A DNA stretch of 64,000 nucleotides, taken from assembly GCA_963682175.1 (NCBI GenBank), contig OY821787.1, positions 18,330,501-18,394,500 on the forward strand, given 5' to 3'. The stretch comes from Triglochin maritima (Eukaryota > Streptophyta > Magnoliopsida > Alismatales > Juncaginaceae). The notes under the pieces were generated by a model. It was not told where the DNA came from, made no database searches, and saw only the letters and a program-made list of their open reading frames with translations. Below are positions 1 through 8,566 of this stretch, piece by piece. Position numbers and translations under genes: made by a program. Positions within the stretch are counted from its first letter, which is position 1, and every line of letters starts with the position of its first letter.

Positions 1-1
1 G

Positions 2-2712
2 TTTGGAAATGTGGAACAAAAGGTGGGAGAGGCAAAAATACTACTTGAAGAAGAAACACGGCGTAAACGTCAAACAAGCCCGGATGATGAGGAATTGGAA
101 CTCCTTGAAACACGTTGCAAAGAGGACTAAACAAGGTATTGGTTACGGAAGAATCGATCTTGAGGCAAAAATCGAGGGTTAAGTGGCTACGGGAAGGGGA
201 CCAGAATTCTAGATTCTTCCATGCAACCCTTAGAGTGAGGAGAGCCACCAATCATGTGAGGAGAGTGAGAGAAGGGGATGTGAGTTTCGAAAATGAGGAG
301 GATATTCGTGAGGCGTTTAGGCGTCGTTACTCTAACTTGTTTTCTAATGGCTTTCAGGTACAACCTATGGATGAACATCTTCATCTACCACGACTAGAGG
401 AGGTGGAAGCAAATGCCCTCACCCGCCCCTTAACTATGGAGGAATTAGAAGTGGTTGTGTTGCATGCAAATGTAGACAAGGCTCCGGGTCCCGACGGGTT
501 CAATGCCAAGTTCTTCAAGGCATCATGGGCATGGTTAAAGAAGGACGTATTCAAGGCGGTGGATTCGTTTATGCGAAGTGGGAAGTTGCTAGCCCAAGAA
601 AACTACACATCAATAACACTCATTCCGAAGAAAGCAACACCGAACATGGTGGATGATTATAGACCCATCTCTCTTTGCAACATGATATACCGGTACATCT
701 CAAAGGTCTTGGCAAATCGGGTAAAGAAGGTACTCCCCAAACTAGTAGGTGAAACACAAAGTGCTTTTGTGAGTGGCCGGAGGATTAGCGATAACATCTT
801 GCTTGCACATGAAATATGTCACAATATGCACTTGGGACGAGGAAGAGGGCGTATGTGTCTCAAGTTGGACTTGCGGAAGGCATATGATTCCGTGGCTTGG
901 GATTTTCTTGAGGAAGTGCTCGATAGGTTTGGTTTCCCGACGAAACGGAGGAAGTGGATAAGGGCATGCATTCGGGCTTCTTTTGTAGTGATGGTGAATG
1001 GTGCAAACTCGAGGTCATTCCGAGCAACAAATGGACTACGTCAAGGTGATCCACTAGCCCCTTATCTATTTGTGCTATGTATGGAAGTGCTTAGTGCTAT
1101 GATTCGCCGAGAGGTGGACTTGGGAACGGTTGAACCGGCTAGGTGCGGGGATATCCCGGTGTCCCACCTTCTCTTCGCCGATGACGTGATGGTGTTCGCT
1201 TCAGCCACAAAGGAGAACGCCCAAGCTATAAAACGACTCCTTATGAGGTTCTCGGCATGCTCGGGCCTACATTTGAATAATACTAAGAGCCAAGTCTTTA
1301 TAGGAGGGGATGCACCTCACGGGCAATGGATATGTGAGCACTTGGGGATGGCACGAGTTGGTTTCCCGGTCGTGTACTTGGGGCTGCCCCTCTTCTCCTC
1401 ACGGATGGGGAGGCAACATTGTTTGGAGTTGGTAGAAAAGGTGAAGGCGCGATTGAGCTCGTGGAAGCAAAATTTCTTGTCTATGGCGGGCCGTGTGGAA
1501 CTAGTCCGGAGTGTCCTCATGTCACTAAGCATATATTGGATTTCAGCCTTCTTGGTGCCGAGGAAGGTCTTGAAGGAGGTTGAGAGCATCATGTGTCATT
1601 TTGTGTGGGGGGGAGAGAAAAAATGGGTGGCCGTGGCTTGGAGAGACATTTGTACACCAAAGAAGGAGGGTGGCTTGGGCTTACGGCAGTTGGAGGATTG
1701 GAACGATGTGGGAATGTTACGGCTGCTATGGCGCGTGGTGGAAGGTGGTGAATCCCTTTGGGTACGATGCGTTAGAAGAAAATATATGCATAACCGTAAC
1801 ATTTGGCTTACACGGCCGCCATCATCATGTTCTTGGGATTGGAGAGGCATCTTGAAAGTCCGGGAAAAGGCTAGGGAGAGGATCCAATACCAAGTTGGGG
1901 ATGGAAACGAAATCCGGTTCTTTACGGACCCTTGGTGCGGCATGCCGATATTGTGTAGACCGGGAGGAGATAGACTACAATATGACATGGGAGTTCCAAG
2001 GGATACACTGGTGTCACACTTCATTCGGGACGGGGCATGGTGCCTACCATTCCCAAGGTCCACCGAGATGGAGGTTTTGTGGCCACAAATCTTGAGTATA
2101 AATATTGGAGGAGGGCGGGACAAGCCATTTCGTGTAGGAGCAACAACGGAAAGTTTTACTATGAAGGAGGCATGGTCGTGGGTTACCCATAGAAAGGAAG
2201 AGGTGGGATGGGCTCGGATAGTATGGCACAAATATCATGTGCCCAAACATGCGCTTACCACGTGGAGAGCAATGCGTGGGAGGTTGACAACCAAGATCTT
2301 AATGCGGCAACAGGGAGCAACACATGATGCCACTTGCGTATTATGTGACGACGGTGTGGAGGACATGGAGCACCTCTTTTGGATGTGTAAGTTCACACGT
2401 GATGTATGGTCCCAAGTGCGTAGCACCTTGAAGATAGGCACAAGCATACAAGACACAATGGGAGAGGAGGTTCACGGATTACAAGAAATCCGAGGAGGTG
2501 AAGTGTGGAGGATACTCCTAAGAGTGGCGTTTAGTGCGGTTGTGCACGAATGTTGGCAAGAGAGAAATCGACGAATATTCGAATATGAGAAGCGTAGACC
2601 GATGGATGTGGTTGGTCTAGTCAAGGAAGCGGTGCACATCGTTGGGGCGAATATCAAAGACATAAGAGAGGATCTCGACGGTTTGAATGAGTTTGAGAGA
2701 GAATGGACGTAA
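2..2712 (+). pseudogene. LINE-1 ORF2 fragment: reverse transcriptase with zf-RVT-type C-terminus, frameshifted
   Basis: The product would copy the LINE RNA at the nicked target (target-primed reverse transcription). The linker reads open from base 2, then hits a stop at 128-130. The matching frame resumes from about 115 (first in-frame triplet TTG) and stays open for 865 codons, so there is a one-base indel near 115-130. In the long frame I see the RT entry motif KAPGPDGFN (about residues 122-130), LDLRKAYDS (251-259), GLRQGDP (307-313) and the catalytic FADD box (354-357, bases 1174-1185). A Cys/His cluster of zf-RVT type follows near residues 740-765 (CVLC then HLFWMC). No RNase H domain follows. 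The protein resembles LINE-2 and LINE-4 but is clearly a different subfamily. Confidence 0.9.
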
Positions 2713-2881
2713 CCAAGAGTGACATGTAATAGAGTTACATATAGTAAAGAGTGACATGTAAGAGAGTTAGATGCCAAGAGGGGCGAGACTTGTGATGGGC
2801 CGGGTTTGCATGTTGCATACCCCGCGAACTTAAACTCAAAGGTTTGTAGGATGTAAAAATTTACATACTTAATTGAATTTA

Positions 2882-2915
2882 GAGGCTATGCCTCCCTTTT
2901 GCTTTGCAAAAAAAA
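2882..2915 (+). other. LINE-1 3'-terminal double hairpin and A8 tail
   Basis: GAGGC-TAT-GCCTC (2882-2894) forms a 5-bp stem with a 3-nt loop. TTTTGC-TTT-GCAAAA (2897-2911) forms a 6-bp stem whose last bases run into the A8 tail (2908-2915). The same arrangement ends the three other LINEs. A role in recognition of the RNA 3' end by the reverse transcriptase is an inference. Confidence 0.75.
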
Positions 2916-3366
2916 GAGGAGAAGGAGAGGGAATACGAGGGAGGTAGAGATGAGGAGAGGGAGAAGAGGGAAGAGTGGGAGAGAAGGAGAGAGGTAAAGG
3001 AGAGAGGAGAGAGGGGTAGAGAGGTAGTGTGATAAATACAGATAGAAGGAAGAGACGGAGAGAGAGAGAAGGGAGAGGAGAGAGATTGAGAGGGAGAAAA
3101 GGAGAAGCGAGAGAAAGGAGAGAAGAAGAAGGAGAGAGTAGAGAGAGATAAAGAGAGAGGGAGGGAGAGAAGAGAGAGAAAGACAGAGAAGGAGAGAGAA
3201 AATTAGAAGGGGGAAGGATAATGACAATGAGAGAGGAGAGAGGAGGGAAGAGGAAGAAGAGGAGTGAAGGAGAGGAGAGGGAGGTAGAGAAGACAAGGAG
3301 AAGGGAGAGACAGAGAGAAGGATAGAGACAGAGAAGAGAGAAGCGGGATATGGATAGGGAGAGAGG
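2916..3366. repeat. 2.4-kb satellite, purine strand on top, partial monomer
   Basis: Homopurine satellite between the LINE-1 tail and the virus. Diagnostic bases (GGAAGGATAATGAC near 3213 and GAAGAGAGAAGCGGG near 3331) match subfamily B, the type found at 34-58 kb, rather than the type in most of the 8.6-34 kb arrays. The monomer stops at 3366 at a point that, in an uninterrupted monomer, corresponds to 10867. Confidence 0.9.
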
Positions 3367-4201
3367 TTTCTCCTAAGAATGGTTTATTCTTAGCAATATC
3401 AATTGCCCAAGAATTATCTAATGGACTAATATCAGAAAATTGTTTTTCTTCTATTGATCCTATTTCTGAGAATACGTCTTCTAACTCGATATACTCAGAT
3501 TTCTTATAGTCAATACTGTGATGACTATTGGTCAAAGCATAAGCTACAAGGTAGGTTATACTAAAGACTTTGTCTCCAGAATTCATTAAGTTTTCTCTTT
3601 CGAATTGGTAAACGAACGCGAGTACTTGATCTAAATTCTTAGTATTTATACTAAACCCGAATTTAGGATAAACTGAAAACATGAATTTTTGGTAAGCTAA
3701 ATTTCCTCTAGCTGCACCTAAAATACAATCTCTTCGATCGTTGATTCTGTTGTCTATTAAGGCCATCTTAATAGGTGAATCAATTCCTTCTTGAAATTCA
3801 GATTTCAAAAGGATTTTTATGGCTCCTAAGTGAACTACACTAATTGTGGATCTTATCTTAGGGTCAATTTTCTGTAGGTTTTTGCTAACTTCTTCCTTAG
3901 TAATAAGGGGTAAGAAAACAGAACCTTTGGTGTCTTTAATGTCTACATGCATTTCCTTTGTGGTGACATAGTAAAAGACATTATTTTTCTTTTTCAGAAT
4001 ATTTAACATAGGGATCTGCATCGGTATGTTAAAGACTTTTTCTTTCTTTAAATCAAGTTTTGATTTCCTAATTTTGGAAAGAGTTTCTTGCTTTATTAAA
4101 AAGCTGCTTGAACATCCTTTTTCATTTTCAGAAAATTCGATTTCAAAGTTATTTTCATCAAGAGTTTCTTGAGGATGTTCTTTGTTATTTAAATTATTCA
4201 T
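3367..4201 (-). pseudogene. Viral movement protein (30K superfamily), 3'-truncated by the satellite junction
   Basis: In caulimovirids this protein builds tubules through plasmodesmata for cell-to-cell spread. The ATG at 4201-4199 lies 13 nt downstream of the primer-binding site. About 278 codons remain open up to the junction at 3367. The frame then runs about 54 further codons into satellite, to 3203, because the pyrimidine strand carries few stops; that tail is not viral. The central block with MALIDNRIND matches the conserved Asp region of the 30K superfamily. It is nearly identical to copy B (63276 onward), with scattered substitutions such as Cys for Ser near residue 30. No small upstream gene VII lies between the primer site and this start, unlike the usual Caulimovirus layout. 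Confidence 0.85.
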
Positions 4202-4214
4202 TTAAACAAACATA

Positions 4215-4226
4215 GCTCTGATACAA
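4215..4226 (-). other. Viral tRNA-Met primer-binding site, degenerate
   Basis: On the minus strand this reads TTGTATCAGAGC. Copy B has TGGTATCAGAGC, the standard complement to the 3' end of initiator tRNA-Met. One base within the 12-nt core has therefore changed in copy A. Confidence 0.85.
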
Positions 4227-4657
4227 GGGTACGGAACGAAACGTGCGGTCGGACACTTAAAGTTCATTACGTTTTAAGTGTAGTCTGACTGACTTGCTAA
4301 GGCTTATGGAAATAAGACTTATTTTACTTTGTTCAGATTCCAAATGATTCTGATTATTAATAGGATTAAAAGGTCCTAAATTTCTAGTCATTTGTAAAGA
4401 AAATGATCAAATTATTATTTTTGAAAAACTGTTTTAAGACTATAGGGTACTTTGTAAGGTGAAGTAAAGTGCATACCTGCCTTTCTGTAAGGTGATTATG
4501 ATGGAATAGAACCTGTATTTGTTCTTCTTGCTTCAGCCTTCCTGCCAATGTTCAATCCAAGCGTTCCCAAAAACGGCCTCCTGCCTCACTAGGTACTAGC
4601 CTCCAGGACTATTCAGAACCAGACATTCAAGCTTCGACTTAAGATTAAACTTACTAT

Positions 4658-4663
4658 TTTATT
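4658..4663 (-). terminator. Viral polyadenylation signal AATAAA
   Basis: AATAAA on the minus strand, about 155-160 nt downstream of the 35S-like TATA box. In caulimovirids the signal is promoter-proximal and is bypassed on the first pass of the circular genome. Conserved in copy B at 62814-62819. Confidence 0.65.
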
Positions 4664-4816
4664 CCATGTATAAGCAGATTACAGAGGACCTGGTATGGGT
4701 CCTTACAACACTCCTTACATTCCCCTATATGGGAACTACTCACACATATTAAGAGAGATGGAGGGAGAGAAAATGGGGTTTGTTTTTCGATGCCCCTTAC
4801 AAATGAGAACTTGCTA

Positions 4817-4862
4817 ATTTATACTACATTTCAAGAGTCCTTCATGCGTCATTGCTTACGCA
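4817..4862 (-). promoter_or_regulatory. 35S-like promoter core: as-1-like element and TATA box
   Basis: On the minus strand TGCGTAAGCAATGACGCA (4862-4845) resembles the as-1 element (paired TGACG-type TGA/bZIP sites) of caulimovirus 35S promoters. TATAAAT follows 21 nt downstream (4823-4817). Transcription would start near 4790 and run toward the movement protein and then into the satellite. Both elements are identical in copy B. Activity is inferred. Confidence 0.7.
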
Positions 4863-4910
4863 TTGGTTCATTAAAGTGGAATCTTACTTTACTAAAGTAA
4901 AGTTTTAACT

Positions 4911-6416
4911 TTACTTTTGTCGGCTACTTTCCGAAGTGGAAGAGGTAGTGGATGATGTGGAAGTTGTCGGTGCGGTTTCCACTTCTTTTCCTTTCTTTGT
5001 CATGTCTTCTTTTGCAAAAGGCGCACTGACAAAGCTGGTGGAGCACTTAGAGCATTCGTCCAAAATGCCTCTCTTTTCTAGGTTCTTCCTTATCTTTTGA
5101 CATAAAGAAGAGTAGTGACGTCCGAACACGTGTTTGCTAACAAGTTGTTTCTGGAAGGCCTGAATTTTTGCATAGTCTTCAATACTTATTTCCATGTGGG
5201 AATAAGAGAGTACTAGGCAGTTTGAGGTGGCGAGATTCACTCTGATCTTGTCATCTCTGCTGTAGTCAAATACCTTATCAATTAAGATAAGTAATTTCTG
5301 ACTGGCAATATCGAAAAGATCCTCCTTCTCGAGCTTGGTGTCCATTACCTTACTGGTATTGTAGACTTTTTGTTTGACCATTCCGATTTGAACCAAGTGA
5401 TAAGGTTGCACGGGTTCGTCTTCTTCATCCCAAAAGGGCACTGTGCTCTGGATTTTCAGATAGATTTCTCTATCGCTTCCTTTCATGCACTTGCTTCGAT
5501 AATTCTTTATTGCTTTCCTGAATTCAGTGGGAAATCTGGAAATTTCTAATAAATTACTAGCAGGATAAACCAAAGCTAATAATCCATTATAGAAAGCTTC
5601 AAAAACCATCTCTGGATTTGCATTCTGATAGAAGTTGAAGAGACTGAGGTTCTTTTTGTCCACTGTGAAGAATTTCTCTTCGACAAAACTTACTTCAGTT
5701 GATTCTCTTCCGAGCTTGTAAAGATACCTGAAGCCAGAATAGCTGGTATCGGTGGTCTCTTCAATATTTTGCAGAACTGATTTAACTTTTCCAAGTACTG
5801 CTTTTGAATTCTTCTTTGGCATTGTAAGTGCCTCAGAATAAGAGGGTCTTAAACCATTGTCTGAACTGATTAGTTCAAGAGGTGGTTTGAATTCTGCTCT
5901 GGTATAAATATCTGCAGAGACCTTTGCTTCAAGGAAGGATTTAAACCTTTTGTGTTTAATCCCAGAGACTCCTTTGGTTGCTTTTTCTGTCATTTCCCAA
6001 GTGGTGAAAATACCTGGATTAGGACCGTTATAAACAACATAATAATTTTTTGAGCTTTGAACGCTCGTTCTTTCTTGCGAAAGTACTAAAGATTGCTCTT
6101 TAGATTTGATTGAGATTTGAATTCCCCCGTTGGGTCTCAGAATAAAGTCTGAAGGTTTAACCAACGTAAATGAGGTCTGTACCTCTGTCATGTTTTTTGG
6201 TAAAACATCAACCTTCAACGGATTTGTTGAGTCTTTACCTGGAGCCGTTTGCTCAGGACTAGTTTCGGCTTTCCGAGTTTCCAAGGAAGGTGCAGAAATA
6301 ACATTTTGTTGTTCAGTCTTTTCGCAAAGACTTACATACCTGATCTTGTTGCGTACAAGCTCAAGTTCTTGAAGGAGTATGCACTCCTGAAGCCGAAGCT
6401 TTTCTAACTCACTCAT
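4911..6416 (-). CDS. Caulimovirid transactivator/viroplasmin (ORF VI-like), intact 501-codon frame
   Basis: In caulimoviruses this protein forms the inclusion bodies and allows reinitiation of translation on the polycistronic viral RNA. A domain of Cauli_VI (viroplasmin, RNase H1 N-terminal-like) type sits at about residues 124-170 (YYVVYNGPNPGIFTTW). The N-terminus (residues 1-30) is Leu/Glu-rich and may be helical. The C-terminus has a small Cys cluster (DECSKC) and a Ser/Thr-rich tail. The length is typical for the family. The ATG at 6416 overlaps the stop of a 16-residue upstream ORF in an ATGA. It is the only complete viral gene in this copy and has no internal stop; copy B carries a one-base deletion at the matching place. 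Whether it is expressed is unknown. Confidence 0.88.
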   Translation of the reverse strand: MSELEKLRLQECILLQELELVRNKIRYVSLCEKTEQQNVISAPSLETRKAETSPEQTAPGKDSTNPLKVDVLPKNMTEVQTSFTLVKPSDFILRPNGGIQISIKSKEQSLVLSQERTSVQSSKNYYVVYNGPNPGIFTTWEMTEKATKGVSGIKHKRFKSFLEAKVSADIYTRAEFKPPLELISSDNGLRPSYSEALTMPKKNSKAVLGKVKSVLQNIEETTDTSYSGFRYLYKLGRESTEVSFVEEKFFTVDKKNLSLFNFYQNANPEMVFEAFYNGLLALVYPASNLLEISRFPTEFRKAIKNYRSKCMKGSDREIYLKIQSTVPFWDEEDEPVQPYHLVQIGMVKQKVYNTSKVMDTKLEKEDLFDIASQKLLILIDKVFDYSRDDKIRVNLATSNCLVLSYSHMEISIEDYAKIQAFQKQLVSKHVFGRHYSSLCQKIRKNLEKRGILDECSKCSTSFVSAPFAKEDMTKKGKEVETAPTTSTSSTTSSTSESSRQK

Positions 6417-6463
6417 TTGTAGGGTGGTTTTCTAAAGCCTATGGCTTTTTCTAATTCTCTCAT
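6413..6463 (-). other. Upstream ORF overlapping the transactivator start
   Basis: A 17-codon frame (ATG at 6463) whose TGA overlaps the transactivator ATG as ATGA. It is preserved in copy B (61015-61065). It may couple translation by stop-restart; this is an inference from the arrangement. Confidence 0.55.
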
Positions 6464-6546
6464 TGAAAGGCTGGTTGATGCCTTGAGAAGTGTTTTTGGT
6501 GGTAGGAAGATGATGAGTTGTGAGGATTACCTTGCAAGGTCATCAG

Positions 6547-6554
6547 TATTTATA
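6547..6554 (-). promoter_or_regulatory. 19S-like TATA box upstream of the transactivator
   Basis: TATAAATA on the minus strand about 130 nt upstream of the transactivator ATG, in the short gap after Pol. The position matches the separate subgenomic (19S) promoter of caulimoviruses. It is the same in copy B. Between 6464 and 6617 I see nothing else of note. Confidence 0.6.
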
Positions 6555-6617
6555 ACCTTCTGAGCTTCCTTTTTCCTGTAACATAATCAACCAATTCGTA
6601 AAAAAGGATGATATTTA

Positions 6618-8566
6618 TTATGAGTTGTATTCTCTTATCAAAAAGTCGGCCAGACAGTTTTTGACGCCTTCGATGTGTTACACATCAAAAGTGTAGCGAG
6701 ATAGTCATTCCTGCCATCTTACTAGTCTTCCTTGCTTATTGTCTCCCTGTAACTTAATACGAAGAAAATAAGTAAAAATTTTATTATCTGTTCTAATCAA
6801 AAATTTGACTGGAGTTAGATAAATAGAAAATTTATTGATAACTCTAATAACTGCAAGATATTCCTTTTCATTGGAATGATAATTCTTTTCAGCGTTTTAA
6901 AGTTACCAGAAGCATATCTACAGATTAATTCTTGATTGGAATTAACTGCTTTGAGAACTCCTCCCCAGAATTCACCAGAGGCGTCTGTCTCAATGATAAG
7001 CTTATCATCCGGTAGCGGATGGTAGAGTTTTGGAAAACTCTTAAGATTCTTTTTTACCTTGCTAATATAGCTGGTGTCCGAATCTTTCCATTCCCAAGGA
7101 ATATCCTTCTTGAGCTTGACCTGTAATGGTGCACGCAAAGCTGCAAGTTTTTGAATGTAATCAGAAGCATAGGTTAAAATACCTAGAAACCTCTGTAGTT
7201 GTTTCTTGTCTTCAATTCTATCAGGAAATTTATGAATATGTTCCAGAATATGGTTTTGAGGACAGTACGTTCCTTGATCAATTTCTAGTCCTAAGAAATT
7301 AATCTTAGTCTTAAAGAGTTGTGCCTTTTTCTTTGATAAAATTATACCTAGATTTTGGCATCTTTTAAGAACTATGGCTATGTGTTTTAGATGATCAGAT
7401 TCATTATCACTAAAGATTAGAATGTCATCTACATAAACACAACAATATTTTTCATAGGCTCTAAATGCGTTCTGCATATGCCTTTGAAAGATGGATGGTG
7501 CCTGTTTTAATCCAAAAGGGACCACGATCCATTGATAATGTCCTTGTGGACAGGTAGATGCAGTTAATAATTGTGAATCTTTATCTAGCAATACTTGCCA
7601 AAAACCGGATTTACAATCAAGAGAACTGAATATCTTTTTACCACGAAAAAGGGTTAGTAACTCATCTTTGTTGGGTAAGTTATGGCTGTCTCCTATGGTG
7701 GCATCATTAATAGCCTTATAGTTGACTACCATTCGTTTCTTTCCTCTTCTTCTTTCAGCTTCGTTTTCTACAAGGCTGGAGACATATGAGGAGATTTACT
7801 GGGTATGATGATTTTCATATCCAGAAGCTCATGAATTTGTCTGGCAAATTCTTCTCGATCCTGTGGACTGTATTTCATGGGTTTTACCTTGATTACAGTA
7901 TTAGGGTCTTTAAGCTTAATGCTTGCTTTCATCCATTTTTTAGTCTTTTCAGGATCTAATGGATTTTCAGAGCAAACTAAATCTAATAATTTTTCAATTT
8001 TAGATTTCTTTTCTATATCGAAGACAAATAAAATTCATTTCTTTGAACTTATTAATACTATCCCTCCCCCTCTGAAAAAGTTTGATTTTATTGGGGCTAA
8101 TATTAATTACTTCAGTTTTCTTAATTCTACAATTCTTTTTCATAGAATTAAGGAAACCAATAACACCTACCTTTTTAGCAAAGGTGATTTTTCGAATGAA
8201 TATGCCTTCATGGTTTAGTGTGAGAATAATCATTTTTGTTAACTGTGTAAAAAGTCCATATAATTGTAAGAAGTTATTACCAATTATAAAGTCAATACCA
8301 GTTTCTTGTTGATAGACAGTTGGAATATGAAATATCTCTCCTGCAATCAGTATATCAAGATTTTTACAAACCTTGGTTATTGCTAAGGTTTTACCATTGG
8401 CAATTTTTACCTGAAAAGGTCTTTCAGCGTTAACCCAGTGTTCATCTGGAATAACGTGCTTACTTGCTATGCATAGACTTGCACCTGTGTCGACATAACA
8501 ATGTAATTCAATCTGTTTATATCCTGTAAATTTAAATTTACCTTTGATATAAATAGAATTGGGATT
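6618..8566 (-). pseudogene. Viral Pol (aspartic protease, reverse transcriptase, RNase H), broken
   Basis: Pol would process the viral polyprotein and copy the pregenomic RNA. The fragment starts at the satellite junction just upstream of the protease active site (CYVDTGAS). RT follows with the YVDD box and the PFGLKQAPSIFQ block. RNase H has its first Asp in ETDASGEF. Breaks: a frameshift at about 8000-8034, one at about 7768-7787, stops at 6705-6707 and 6678-6680 (all shared with copy B), and a private one-base loss in an A run at 6895-6898 that shifts the RNase H frame. The reading pattern ends at 6618. A long stop-free frame that joins the protease to satellite (8000-11641) is fortuitous. 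Confidence 0.9.

Larger units (their letters stand above)
1..2915 (+). mobile_element. LINE-1: L1-type non-LTR retrotransposon, 3' part
   Basis: The window opens inside this element, in the linker between endonuclease and reverse transcriptase, so ORF1 and the endonuclease lie upstream or are missing. ORF2 ends at 2712. The 3' UTR (2713-2881) contains a 15-bp direct repeat starting with AAGAGTGACATG at 2715-2729 and 2747-2761. The element ends with two small hairpins and eight A residues (2908-2915) and passes directly into purine-strand satellite at 2916. Its sense strand is the purine strand, as for the three other LINEs here. No target duplication can be checked because the 5' end is outside the window. 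Confidence 0.93.
3367..8566 (-). mobile_element. Endogenous caulimovirid copy A (5.2-kb permuted genome fragment)
   Basis: On the minus strand the order is Pol (protease, RT, RNase H), transactivator/viroplasmin, intergenic promoter region, primer-binding site, movement protein. The insert therefore runs through the origin of the circular viral map and must derive from circular or terminally redundant DNA. There are no LTRs and no integrase. The coat protein and smaller structural genes are missing, as are the movement protein C-terminus and the Pol N-terminus. The presence of a transactivator and the protease/RT motifs place it nearest the genus Caulimovirus by family knowledge. Compared with an uninterrupted monomer (10868-10954), 87 bp of satellite were lost at the insertion site. 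The viral sense strand is the pyrimidine strand of the satellite. Confidence 0.93.

Noticed and set aside
3203..3366. Extension of the movement protein by about 54 residues into satellite
   Set aside because: Bases 3203-3366 are satellite; the residues are low-complexity and arise only from the lack of stops.
3367..8566. LTR retrotransposon as an alternative for the viral insert
   Set aside because: No LTRs, integrase or target duplication; the presence of a viroplasmin/transactivator and a 30K movement protein indicates Caulimoviridae.
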